Part shown: piece after piece, positions 1 to 11,000 of the stretch
How positions within the stretch are numbered: position 1 is the first letter of the stretch
Layout: every line of letters starts with the position of its first letter
Origin: Globodera rostochiensis
Taxonomy: Eukaryota; Nematoda; Chromadorea; Rhabditida; Heteroderidae
Assembly (NCBI GenBank): GCA_018350325.1
Contig: JAEVLN010000005.1
Coordinates: 1,870,142-1,934,141 of the forward strand
Reading direction: 5' to 3'
DNA length: 64,000 nucleotides
Translations under genes and position numbers: made by a program
Notes under the pieces: generated by a model
The model's input: only the letters and a program-made list of their open reading frames with translations
What the model was told of the DNA's origin: nothing
Databases searched by the model: none

Positions 1-760
1 GAAAATGATTGGGGAAATTGCCAAAAATGTTTCATTTTTGCAGAATTTTGGGAGTTGATGGCCGGAGACATGGACTGATCAGATGATAATTTCATTAATT
101 GGGTACTTTTGCACATTTGACTCTTCCAATGATCAGACGAATAATTGTCTTTTGCTTTTGTGGATTTGAGTCGATGATAAACAAACACTTTCGGTTTATC
201 CCCCCCCCCCAATGTCCAAAATCTCTCAAAAAACAATTTCAAACGCTTTGTTTTTGCTTTAATAATGTAAAAACATGTAAATGAAGACCGCAGCATTAAG
301 CATTATTAACCATAAAAGCCAATGTTTGGGCTGACGGGGGCAGTCAATTGTGCGAATCCAATGCTTCTTCGACCAATTCCATAAGAAAGCGGCCACGTCA
401 AAAGGCTGTTGCTTATTTAAATAAAATTATTCGGAGAATTCGCATAAAACCTTTTTTTGGCAATGGCCTTTTTTTGCGAGCCGCCGGGCCCTTTGGGCGT
501 TACAAATTGAAATTTTCCCAGCATTTCCTCACTTTGTTCATTTGACTTTCAATTTTCTTTGGACGTTACGTGAAAAATAATTAAAAATGGAACAAAAAAG
601 GCGCCTTTTGCCAATCAAAAACGGCGCTATGCCCACCAAATATAAATAAAAATAAATTGACAGAAAATTGAATTTAAATAAATTTTTAAAACAAAAATTA
701 AATTCTAAAAATATTTTTGCCTTTGAAATGCTTTTTATTTTTTAACAAAGAGAGAAAATA
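1..760. other. AT-rich stretch without a recognised gene
   Basis: AT-rich sequence with a C10 run near 200 and short A/T homopolymers. Open frames here are short and resemble no family I know. A possible terminal exon follows the acceptor-like tttttgcag ending at base 43, but nothing supports it beyond that. The last 200 bases are probably the promoter and 5' UTR of the small gene starting at 761. Confidence 0.5.
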
Positions 761-1228
761 ATGTTTTGTCGAAAGTTTGTATTATTTTCCGCACTTTGTT
801 TCATTCTGTCAAAAGGTAAAAACATTTTTAATTTATTTAATAATATTTATTTTCATTAAGCTCTTTATCTGACGGCGCCCCCTCAGGCGCCGTCCTATCC
901 GACGCCCCACCCCCGCCGTACTCGTCGAACTTCAACCCCGCCCCAATAAACACACCGCCAGCGGCCCCCTACACAATAAGTAAAAAACAAATTCTTTTAA
1001 ATTAATTATTTTTGTGGCTTTTGCAGGTCCGTGCCAACCCCAAACTTCGTCCGCCACAGGTTTTGTTTTGCCCTTTTGATTTTGTTTTATTTTTCCAAAG
1101 TTTGCCTTGGCTTGGCCCCCTGCGTTTGTACGCCGTCAAACGGAAGCGCCGCCGATTTGGCCAACTTTCGGCCGCTGTACTTTTTGATTTTGGCCCTTTT
1201 TGTGACGGTCATTTTGTGCATGGAATGA
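761..1228 (+). CDS. Small secreted or membrane-anchored Pro/Cys protein
   Basis: Four exons joined by eye (761-815, 887-979, 1027-1059, 1101-1228) keep one frame and give about 102 residues. The start MFCRKFVLFSALCFILS has the form of a signal peptide. The middle is rich in Pro, Ala and Ser (for example SDAPPPPYSSN). A short Cys cluster (CLGLAPCVCTPSNGS) follows, and the chain ends with a hydrophobic segment, RPLYFLILALFVTVILCME. The small residues SNGSAA just before that segment could be a GPI omega site; otherwise it is a C-terminal membrane anchor. All introns are GT-AG and 41-71 bases long. I recognise no family. It lies convergent with the PP4 gene. The model depends on choosing the internal acceptor cctcag at 881-886. 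Confidence 0.5.
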
Positions 1229-1549
1229 GCCGCCATATTTTCACATAATAAATTGGCGTTGTTAAGCGGTGAGAAATCAAAACCCCCCGGGGGGGGGCAT
1301 TCGACAGCAGTGAATGATGGGGGGGGGGGGCTTTACGTTAAATTAAATTCGCGTAAGGACGCGACAAAAAATAAATTAAAAGACAGTCGACTTTTTTTAT
1401 TTATTCGTTCCGAGTGAAACAGCGGCCACAAAATCAACATTCCGTGAAGAAACCACAAAAAGATACAACAAAAGTCAGGCCATTTGTGAGGACGGTAAAT
1501 GTAAAAGTAAAAAATGATTTAATTTGAACAAAAGAATAAATGCGCAATT
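1229..1549. other. Intergenic gap between convergent genes
   Basis: About 320 bases between two convergent 3' ends. It contains G9 and G12 runs around 1290 and 1320. Beyond probable 3' UTR sequence for both neighbours I see nothing. Confidence 0.5.
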
Positions 1550-3220
1550 TCAGAGAAAATATTCGGGCAGCGGCCCTTTCATATGCATAGCTCGGCTCTG
1601 AAAAATAATCCGTTCAATCAAAAAAAATTCGAAAATGTTCGACCGTTTGGGGCGCCGCCTCAAAGACCATAAACTCTTTTTTCATCGCATCGTCCAACTC
1701 GAGAATGGCCGCCACATTGCCACAACGGTAACAGTAGTTGGGCGCCGACCACACGGTCAGAACCTGTTCGAGCAGTTCAGTGTTTGTACTTGTTGGTGCC
1801 CTTTGAATGCGTTCAGTCACTTACTTTCTCTTCAAAGTGCCATTTGTAGCCCTCCATAACCAATTGGTGGGCACGTGCGATCATTTCGATGCCATTCTCC
1901 TCACAAAACAACTTCACAACGTCGGAACCGAACAAATAGCCGGCGCCCCGGGGGCTGACGGCGAAACCGACGCATTCCTGACAAATAAACAAATTAATTT
2001 TCAGAAAATGCTTACTTCCGGATCGGACCAAAGCATGTCGCACATGGGACCTATAAAAAAAGTTGTGCAAAAATAAAAGAAAATCCATGACATTTGACCC
2101 ACCCTCGTGGGGAACTTCCTGCTTTCGGTCAATTGTCCGAATTTGATCGATTGTCTTTATGTAGGGGGACAAACCGCCATGGACACAGAAAATGCGCCCG
2201 CTAATCACCGCGGCAAGACTCAAACAGTCAAACACTTCGGCACAGCAACGCCTAAATGGTTTTTTTGTTCGAAAATAATTAAATAATTTAACTTTTTTAA
2301 TTACCAAACGACGGTCGACCCGTACTTTCGGATGCATTCATCGTAGAAGCCTTAAAATGTGCTAAAATGTTTAGGCATTTTCTTTCTTTCAATTCATTTT
2401 GAAATTCAAAAAATATTGGACCCTCGCCGTGCGATCAACAAAAACATTTGACCATAAACTTGTGTGATCTGTCGCGACTCGTGGTTGCCTCTGATCAGCA
2501 CGATTCTAAACATTTTAATTGTTAAATTCCTTTTTTTTTTGTTTAATTCAAATTGCCTGTCCGGGTAGCGAATTTTAAGTGCCAACAAAAGCAGAAAAGT
2601 CTCCACGGAATTGAAGCCGCGGTCAACAAAGTCGCCGAGGAAAAGATAATTTGTGTCCGGCACGCCGCCCCCCACCCGAAAAAGCTCTTTCAAGTCGTAA
2701 AATTGGCCGTGGATGTCGCCGCAAATCTGATGTTTGTTTATATATTAAAAATAATAATCGAAAGTTTTGTTTCACTCAAAACATTTTTTGGGACTTTTTC
2801 GATTAAAAGCGATTTCTTCCTTCTCCTGCTGGGGGGCTACAAAAACGTCCAAAGACGGCGAGCGACTGACCGTCACCGGAGCATCGACTCGCTGCACATT
2901 GCCCTCCTGGAGAATAATTTCGCGGGCCTTCGAGCACAAAACTTTCACTTCCTGCTCCGTTAAACAGTCGCAACGCATCAGCACTTCAATTTGCCTAAAA
3001 AGATAAAAACTTTTGGCAATTTGAACCAATTAAACCCGTGGCCGGCCACTCCTTACCTGTCCACGTCGGAAATCCGAAGGCCAATGCCACCGACGACGTC
3101 AAATTGCCGGGACGAGTTGAAGTCGTCCTCTACCGATGCGTTTCCCGGGGTAGAAAATGAAGCCTCGTCGACCGCCGTTTTTATCTTTTCCTCTTCCATT
3201 TTCACATCATTTACATTCAT
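1550..3220 (-). CDS. PPP4C: Serine/threonine protein phosphatase 4 catalytic subunit (PP4C)
   Basis: PP2A-like metallophosphatase; PP4 acts with regulatory subunits in DNA repair, centrosome maturation and splicing-factor control. Exons on the minus strand carry the metal and phosphate motifs in order: [11 protein letters not shown] (near 2720), GDFVDRG (near 2630), [10 protein letters not shown] (near 2490), [10 protein letters not shown] (near 2180), [13 protein letters not shown] (near 1870) and [15 protein letters not shown] (near 1730). The wording [11 protein letters not shown] and [11 protein letters not shown] points to PP4 rather than PP2A or PP6. The last exon (1550-1601) ends LPEYFL-stop, matching the carboxymethylated YFL tail type. 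The start ATG at 3218-3220 gives an acidic N-terminal extension of roughly 45 residues before VDRQIE, longer than vertebrate PP4. One odd point: the usual GWGVSPRGAG reads [10 protein letters not shown]. About nine exons. Confidence 0.93.
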
Positions 3221-3723
3221 CGATTATATTTTTATTTTAGCGATGCTTAAAGAATAATTTATTGCCAAAAAAACATTTGAAAGAATTTGCCCAAACCAAC
3301 GCGAAATGCTACAAATTTTATTTCGAACGATTTGTGAAATTAAAATCAAGGGGACCTTTTGTCCGATTTATCACTAGAGGGGACATTTGGTCCAATTTTC
3401 GCAAAAATGTTACATTCGCCTTTAAATTTAAAATTGGATTTTTAACATTTCCTTTGACAAATTGACTAAGATTTTGTATCTTTTTCTTTATCAATGCATA
3501 ATGTTTGTTGATGACAGACATTTTAGCCTGAATTTTTGATTTTGGAGTCGGTTAAAGGCGGGATCGAGGGTTCTCGTTCAAAGGGACCAAAGAATTTGTA
3601 ATCGGAGAGGTGTAAAGAATGAAAGACTATTTGATCATTTTCATCAATTATTTTCACCAATTAACTCCGATTAAATGCCTTTTTGCTTCTTTCTCTTTCT
3701 TTTGTGAATTTGCCGCTGTAACG
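3221..3723. other. AT-rich intergenic spacer
   Basis: AT-rich spacer, probably the 5' flank of the PP4 gene and the 3' flank of the repeat-protein gene. No coding signal or strong repeat was recognised. Confidence 0.4.
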
Positions 3724-5473
3724 TTAAAATCGTTTGCTTTTTGCCCATCCTCCGTACGATTGGACCGTGCCGAGCCTTCCAAAAGGCTGGCGATAGTCAA
3801 AGGAAGCGCCGATGGCGCCCCCAGGCGTGGGCGAATCGCCCCGAGGAAATCCGCCGCTGCCGCCAGCAGCAAATTGTCCGCCTCCTTTAGGGGGACGGGA
3901 AATCGGCACATAATCCAAAGAGTCCTCGTCTCGACAGGAATCCCCCCCCCCCGGCGCCGCTCCTTTAGGGGGACGGGAAATCGGCACATAATCCAAAGAG
4001 TCCTCGTCTCGACAGGAATCCCCCCCCGGCGCCGCTCCTTTAGGGGGACGGGAAATCGGCACATAATCCAAAGAGTCCTCGTCTCGACAGGAATCCCCCC
4101 CCGGCGCCGCTCCTTTAGGGGGACGGGAAATCGGCACATAATCCAAAGAGTCCTCGTCTCGACAAGAATCCCCCCCCCCCGGCGCCGCTCCTTTAGGGGG
4201 ACGGGAAATCGGCACATAATCCAAAGAGTCCTCGTCTCGACAGGAATCCCCCCCCGGCGCCGCTCCTTTAGGGGGACGGGAAATCGGCACATAATCCAAA
4301 GAGTCCTCGTCTCGACAGGAATCCCCCCCCGGCGCCGCTCCTTTAGGGGGACGGGAAATCGGCACATAATTCAATGAGTCCTCGTCTCGACAGGAATCCC
4401 CCCCCCGGCGCCGCTCCTTTAGGGGGACGGGAAATCGGCACATAATCCAAAGAGTCCTCGTCTCGACAGGAATCCCCCCCCGGCGCCGCTCCTTTAGGGG
4501 GACGGGAAATCGGCACATAATCCAAAGAGTCCTCGTCTCGACAAGAATCCCCCCCCCGGCGCCGCTCCTTTAGGGGGACGGGAAATCGGCACATAATCCA
4601 AAGAGTCCTCGTCTCGACAGGAATCCCCCCCCGGCGCCGCTCCTTTAGGGGGACGGGAAATCGGCACATAATCCAAAGAGTCCTCGTCTCGACAGGAATC
4701 CCCCCCCGGCGCCGCTCCTTTAGGGGGACGGGAAATCGGCACATAATCCAAAGAGTCCTCGTCTCGACAAGAATCCCCCCCCCCCGGCGCCGCTCCTTTA
4801 GGGGGACGGGAAATCGGCACATAATTCAATGAGTCCTCGTCTCGACAGGAAATCCCCCCCGGCGCCGCCTCACCTTTGTATCCCGGGAAGCCAAATCCTC
4901 CAGCGCCCGGGAAACCGCCGGCATTGGCACTGCTGAAGTGCTGCTGTTGGCCGCCGACGGCTCTTCCAACTGCGCCTGTGAACGGTTGCGGGGCGCCTCC
5001 ATAGGAACGGACAAAGCGCGCATTTGGGGAGGGAATTGCGAAGGCTCCGTCGGACACGGCCGGGGACGAGGAGCTACCAACTCAACTTGTGGACGTTCAA
5101 CGTTAAAAACTCTTTACGAGTTTAGAATTGACCCATTTTTTGTTGATTAGATCGCCGGTTTCCATGACAAATCAAATAGCGTTAAACAGCTCCAGGTCGG
5201 AACCAATTTGGAGCAGCTCCGACCGGAGACTAAGTCAACTTGAGGTCGGGTGAATTCCTTACCATTATGTTGTTGAGTTGCGCCGATATTTTGTTGTTCA
5301 CCAGGCCCTGCCCAACCGCCAGGCGATGCCGGCGGGGGAGGACCCCGCGGGGAATGGCCGCCCCCTCCGGGCAGTGCCGAAGACGACACCTTCACCATGC
5401 CGACGCAGTGACAAATTAGCAGAACGATTGGCGTAAAACGGCACAGAACACCAACGAATGAAAACAAATTCAT
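3724..5473 (-). CDS. Secreted Gly-rich protein with 13 tandem 25-residue repeats
   Basis: Exon 1 starts at 5473 with MNLFSFVGVLCRF followed by a hydrophobic run (a probable signal peptide), then a Pro/Gly-rich segment. After one intron (acceptor gttgag near 5088) comes a Gly/Ser/Phe-rich part (GGFPGAGGFGFPGYKG), then the repeats, then a Gly-rich tail ending QSYGGWAKSKRF-stop. The repeat unit is about 75 or 78 bp, read as DSCRDEDSLDYVPISRPPKG plus AAPGG. Each unit contains a homopolymer (C on the plus strand, G in the coding sense) of 8 or 11 bases, which keeps frame. Two tracts have 9 (near 4397 and 4549) and break it, so as written the frame does not run through. I know no homologue. The layout resembles hypervariable repeat effectors or cuticle/gland secretions of parasitic nematodes, but function is unknown. 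Confidence 0.6.
3884..4860 (-). repeat. 13-unit coding minisatellite (75/78 bp)
   Basis: Thirteen nearly identical units, each containing tcctttagggggacgggaa on the plus strand. They differ mainly in the length of the C run (8, 11, twice 9; once 7 plus an extra A) and in rare substitutions (caagaa for caggaa, ttcaatgag for tccaaagag). The substitutions recur in blocks, which suggests multi-unit duplication. Confidence 0.95.
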
Positions 5474-5863
5474 TTGGTGGATTATTAAATGGGAAGAGTA
5501 TAAAGTGTATTTCAGGTTGGGTGGGACTCAAAGTTATGGCCACAATGTGTGGCCCAATCGTCGGAGTGATCAGTGATCAGAATGTCGACTCTTTACACAA
5601 AAGGGTGGCCGGGTGTTCTGTGTGAGCAGCGTAAAGTCAAAGTCAACATGACGACCAGTCGAATTCAGCCGGAAAGAGGGGGAGGAGAGGCTGAACAAAT
5701 ATTTATGCAACATTTGAGGGAGTGATCGGAAGGGACGGAGTGGGGGGGGGGCGGGGAGGCGGTGACTGATCTGCACATTAAAGTGTTTGGAGTCAGAAGA
5801 CCCAATCTTTTTACCGATGTAATTACAATGCTTTTGCAGTATTTTAATATGTACAAAATCTGT

Positions 5864-7681
5864 TCATAAATGCAAATTGCTAGCCAAAAATCGATCGCTA
5901 CGCAATTTTTTGCGCACTTCCGATGCTCGGACGAGTTCAAAACGGCGAACAAATTCTGCACACGGCGAACAGAACAGCGATTGGCCGCAAGGCGCCGCAT
6001 TCTTTTCACATTTGCACTTTTTGCTCAGTTCCGTTAGCTTTTTCTGCGACCATTCGGATATTTCTGTCGACGACAAATTGTCAAAATTTGGCCAATCCCT
6101 TGGCGGCAACAAATCTTTGTCCTCAATTTTGGCATTTTTTCTACGCGATTCGATGATCAATTCCATCAGTCGCAAAAGATTAGTCCGATTCATTCTGCAG
6201 TCGGCCAACAGCAGCAACTAGAAAGTATAAAAATAAATATCGGCAGAGACTCCTCAAATGTCCTAAAAATTCACTTCGCATTGCCTGTCGAATTCGTCCT
6301 CCGTCATCAGTTCGCGCACGTCCAAAATCTCCGCCCGAACGTCCGCAAGCCGACGGTCCATCAGCGCGACCAAATGGTGAAGATTGAACGCGTTGATCAT
6401 GTTGTGGTTAATGGAAATGCTTTCTTCCTGCAAAGTCTAATTTTATGTAAATCTGCCAATGGGAAAATATCAAATTGGAAAATAATAAACGCTGAACATG
6501 AACTGATCGGGACTATTTTGCGATTAGCGATGGGAAAGAGTGAATCTGACGAGAAATCTGACCAAATTGTGCACTTGATGCCACCAGCCCGAGGGCACGA
6601 ACACAATTTGGCCGGGTTCCTGCACAAATTCAAACAGTTCCCCCGTACGAAAATGCCCCAGGCACTCCCGAATGTCCTTAGGGTACGCATCGTTCGCCCC
6701 GCGGACACGTCGCTCAGCACCCGGCCTCAGCAAATACCACAACTTCCGGCCGCAAACATTGGCCGACCAGGAGAAGGAGTTCAGCACGTCCGAGTGAAAT
6801 GGGGTCCTTGAAAGTCCGAAATAAAGGGGAAAAATCGCTTCGAAATTTTTTTATTTTGAATTGGAAAAGCCAATTAATTGACCATTCCATTTCCATTACC
6901 AACTCCCTTTTGTTCCGAAGTAAACGAATCGGTAATCGCCCCCGAAGGGATTTCGATCAGAGTCCTCCTCCGTCGTCCACTGTTCGCTGTTGGCCCAGTC
7001 GGAGCGTAAAAAGGCGGGCAATTCGTACAAATCGAACTCCTCCGGATGGGCACTTTAAATTGGCGAGAATTGTTTTGCGCTTTTATGCGCAGCGACCTTT
7101 GAAAGTGCCAATCCTTAAGATAGGCAATTTTGCCATTATTTGACGGAACGGTGAAAAATCCGTCAATGAATGAACTGAACGTCATTTGAGTGGGATGCAT
7201 TTCAGGACCAATTAGAATAGGCACAGAATCAGAGCCTAAAATGGAAATTGATGAAATCAAAACAAATTCAACTAGGCTGTTTAAGAAAGCGATTCGGTTG
7301 TGTTAAAGGTCCCCAAAAAGGAGACAATTAAATTGATTAACGTCATTTTGAGGCCGTCCGTCCATAAAACTTTAAACTCAACAAATTCTGAATGAATTCG
7401 AAAGTTTTGTGAGCTGTCCGGCATTAATTACATTTTTCATTAAACACCCGACACGAAACGCTAAAAAGTGAGAGAGAAAGCGAAGACCGACCGACCAACC
7501 AACCGAATCTGGCCCTAAGAAATTCGAAGTTTGGTCCGTCCGTCCTCCGGTCCACCCATTGCCGGAGGGCACGCCATCGGACAGTGAATTTTGAGGAGAG
7601 AATGCCGGGAAGGTTGGAGACAAGGTGGCGAAGAATAAAATCCGGATTGGAGATGTGGTCGAGGTAGGGCAAGGAGTCCAT
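5864..7681 (-). CDS. JMJD4: JMJD4-like JmjC oxygenase
   Basis: Fe(II)/2-oxoglutarate oxygenase of the JMJD4 group; human JMJD4 hydroxylates a lysine of the termination factor eRF1. The first exon (7504-7681, MDSLPYLDHISNPDF through SNLPGILSSKF to GPNFEFLRARF) joins in phase to an exon at 7235 reading GSDSVPILIG. Next come IAYLKDWHFQ, the iron-binding HSD in TPFHSDVLNSFSWS, NVCGRKLWYLL, and the family signature VFVPSGWWHQVHNL near 6580. A later exon has SINHNMINAFNLHHL, with the distal His. The C-terminal helical region runs to the stop at 5864. The intron after KDWHFQ is only about 44 bases. Start choice rests on the alignment of exon 1 with the family; a longer N-terminus cannot be excluded. 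Confidence 0.87.
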
Positions 7682-8082
7682 GGCATAAATGTGAAATTTT
7701 CAAAAAACCTTTTTTCCAACTTCAACAAAACTAAGAAATACATTGAGGTGAAGGTTGAACACTTTGCAAACAAAAACCAAATCTTCATACCAATACATAA
7801 ACGAGATGAATGGAGCAGCTACCAAACAAAGTGTGGAAAGAGCCCGTAGAGATAGAGACTTAGGAGAATGAGAGATTGGCTCTTGAGATTGGAAGGGGAG
7901 GGGAAGGGGAGGGAGCGAATTCGCATCAGTTTTCTAGGAGAAGAAATTCGATAGAAATTGTCACATTTTAGCCGTTCTTTCAAAAAATTGGGGAAAACAA
8001 AACAAAACAATCGATAAGTATCGCATTGCATAAAAACGCCGGACGAAAGAAGAATAAAACAAAACATTTTTCAGAATCGCCA
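7682..8082. other. Intergenic region between JMJD4-like and PRMT9-like genes
   Basis: About 400 bases between two minus-strand genes, with a purine-rich stretch near 7890 (repeated ggaagggga). The short spacing and shared orientation would allow co-transcription, but no operon signal can be seen. Confidence 0.3.
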
Positions 8083-11000
8083 TTATAAGAAAATCGCCTC
8101 CTTCACCCAATGGAAGAGAACATTGCCGTGATGGAGTGAATATTGTGCCTTGAGGCCATTGCGTCCACCATTTGACGGCGCCTGGGGGAGGGGGGGGGGG
8201 TCGCATTTAACAAATATTCGAAAGTCCACCTTAAGAAAAATGGGCGATGCCAAAATAAATGCAGAAGATTTGGTGCTGAGTGTGTCCTGGCGAAGGTCGA
8301 GACGCGTCGTCGTCCGTTGGATGCCCTCCTCGACGCCGCAACATTCGTCGACATCGACGGCAGCCGCGGCGTCAGTGCCAATTTCAAACCACAAAAGAAT
8401 GGCATCGCAACGCCCAACGCGATGGCTGACGAAGTGCGCCTCGTGCTTCAGTTTGGTCAGTTGGCCAAGCGCGGAATTCGCCTTAACTTTTGAACTCAAC
8501 CAAAAAATTAGTATTTTCTTTTTGTATATAAAAAAAAGCGTGGCGCGTACATCTGCGCCAAATTCCATTCTGAACAATTCCACCGGGTCCGACAGCGTCT
8601 CAAAGCGCAGCGTCCGACTCTCCAACTCTTGAAAGTGTGTGACGCGATAGTCGCCCATTGGGGAGAGGTCCGTCCCGCAATACGTCCTCCGCTGGGCCTC
8701 CGGTGATGTGAGCAGTGCACTTCGAGCGTGTAGTTGCTCCGAACTGATCAAGCATCCCTAAAACTCGACGAATAATTTTAGAACGGAATTGTTGAAGAAG
8801 ACACCTTCAACAAGATCAGATTGGGGATCAGCATAGCGCCCGGCGAACGGATGTGCAGCTCGATAATGGAGGCAAAATAGTCATCCCTCAGAGCACCCAC
8901 CGAAGAGAAAGGCCAGTACAAAATGGCACCACCCGGAGGGCAAATTGCTTAAGACAAACGGACTTTTTCTAATGAATTGATATTAACCCTTCCCTCCCCC
9001 CCCAAATTACCCTTTCCTAGTGCGGTAGCCGCCCCACGGTAAATGTAACGTATCGTCGAATAAGCGGACGCAACAATCGGCCCTTTACAACCGCAGGTGT
9101 CGATCGACAACAACAAATCGGAGCAGTCCAATACGCACGCGAGCGGTTGATGTAAGCGAATGGAGCGCGAGAAGAACAGTGAGATGGACGGATCGTTCAT
9201 GGCCAAAAGGTCCAGAGTGGAAGGCGCACGCAACAGTTCGCGTTCCGGCGACGGTAAATTGGGGCTGAAAGAAAGGGAAATATTGAACAATTTTTCGACC
9301 AAAAAGAAAATATATTTGACGAATAATGTTTTATTTACCAATTGTTGTGAAGCGGCTGAACGTGCAGAGTTTGGTCTTTGACGAACACTTTGAAATGAAG
9401 CGAATCACCGGCAGAAACGGAAAGGGGTGGGTAAAAGGGGAACAGCGCTTGTTGCCAACAAAAGCCTGTAAATATATTAAAAATTATTTTAATACACAAC
9501 ATTTATTTATAAATAAAAAATCGGACCCTCTTCTGGAGAAGTGCAAATTTCGATATTGGCGAAAAGTTGGAGTCTGAATGAGAATGTTTTACGGCATGAA
9601 ATGTTGGCATTGAATGGACCTGAACCAAACGCAAACGGCCGTGACCAATCCATTCGCATTGGCTGTAAGGACCACTTCGGTGACCAAATGGTCTGAATTT
9701 GTGAAAGTATTAAAAAAACAATCATTTAATGAGAATTTAAAAAAAACAAGGTTCATAAATACTCCCAAAAAAAAAAGTTTAAACCCCACCGGATTGGATC
9801 TGTCGGAGTTGCTGAACATTGGAAAAGTCCACGCAAAGTCCCTCGACGGGTTCGGAGAGCAGCCGGTAAGCGGCCGCCGTTGGATTCGCCGAGTCGAAAG
9901 CTGGAAGTTCGTTCAGATGGGCGCAAATGTACGGCGAAGGTGGCAAAATAGGCCGTTGCTTCTGAAATCTTTTTGTATTTTAAAAATCGAAATATTTTTT
10001 TATTTTTTAATACCCCCCCCCCCCAAAAAAAAGAATTTGTCTAATCCATTCCGACTTCTTGCGTTTGGTCCTCCCGGATATAACACGAATTAGAGAGAAG
10101 TGTCATCGGAGGCGACTGGCAGCACTCAAAAGTATTCTCTTTGGCCGTATAAGCGCATTCGATCAAAGAGAACAGAACGACGGCCTAAGAACGCCAAAAA
10201 AATTTGGCATTAAAACCCAAATTCAAACTTTGTTGGGTATTATAATGGCATCGTCGGTCAGCAAACGTTCCTTCGCGTCAAGAATCTAAAAAAACAATAA
10301 AAAAGAGTAAACAAAAATTGTTAGCGCCAATTTGTGGAGTCGACTATTATTTTTATAGCCCCAAATTTGGTTTAAATTTGAAAATTTTCCATTTCAAACG
10401 CACCGTGTCGACAATATGTTCTCCGAAAACGGCACAGTCAACCGTCTCCGTGACCAAAACATCGCAACGCTCCTCCAGTTCAATTCTTTTCGAGTAACTT
10501 TCGTACAATTCGATGCGTTTCGCCTCCGATCCGTTGCGCGCAAAACAGCGACGTGCCACGGAACACATCGCCTCGTCCATTTCACATGCCACGCAAAAAG
10601 GGTTGGCCGTGCTAAAATTGAACAATTTTTCCAAATTCGTTTAATTTGTTCAAACGTTTTGTTCGTTTACCTCCCCCCCCCCCCCCCCACCTGTACGCCG
10701 CCACAATGCTAAAAATGCCGGACCCGCAGCCAATGTCCAGCAAACGCGGCTTCCGTCCGGCACTTTTTCGACTGTCCAACGCGTGCAACACAGCCTAAAA
10801 AAATAAATATTTAACTTAAAACGCCTCCCCAAAGCATTTTGAAGCGGCCCTACGGCAAAACGTCTAGCCCAAATTCTTTAGATGTTTGTCATTTTCCGTT
10901 ATTTTTGGGCTTTTGCCCCCTTCCAATTAACGCATTGACTAAGCTGTCGCAAAAAACCTCAGCAAATCGCGTGTTTCGGCGCCCGTCGTTCAGCATCCGC

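Noticed and set aside
44..95. Possible last exon reading FWELMAGDMD-stop after tttttgcag
   Set aside because: One acceptor-like site and a ten-residue frame at the window edge are not enough to call a gene.
3654..4822. Alternative Arg-rich repeat frame (PVPLKERRRGG) as the real product
   Set aside because: The signal-peptide exon and Gly-rich exon 2 join in phase to the DSCRDEDSLDYVP frame, and the tail after the array continues in that frame.
7424..7700. Plus-strand frame beginning MAKNKIRIGDVVEVGQG as a ribosomal or tRNA-synthetase-like gene
   Set aside because: It is antisense to JMJD4 exon 1, whose minus-strand frame matches the family.
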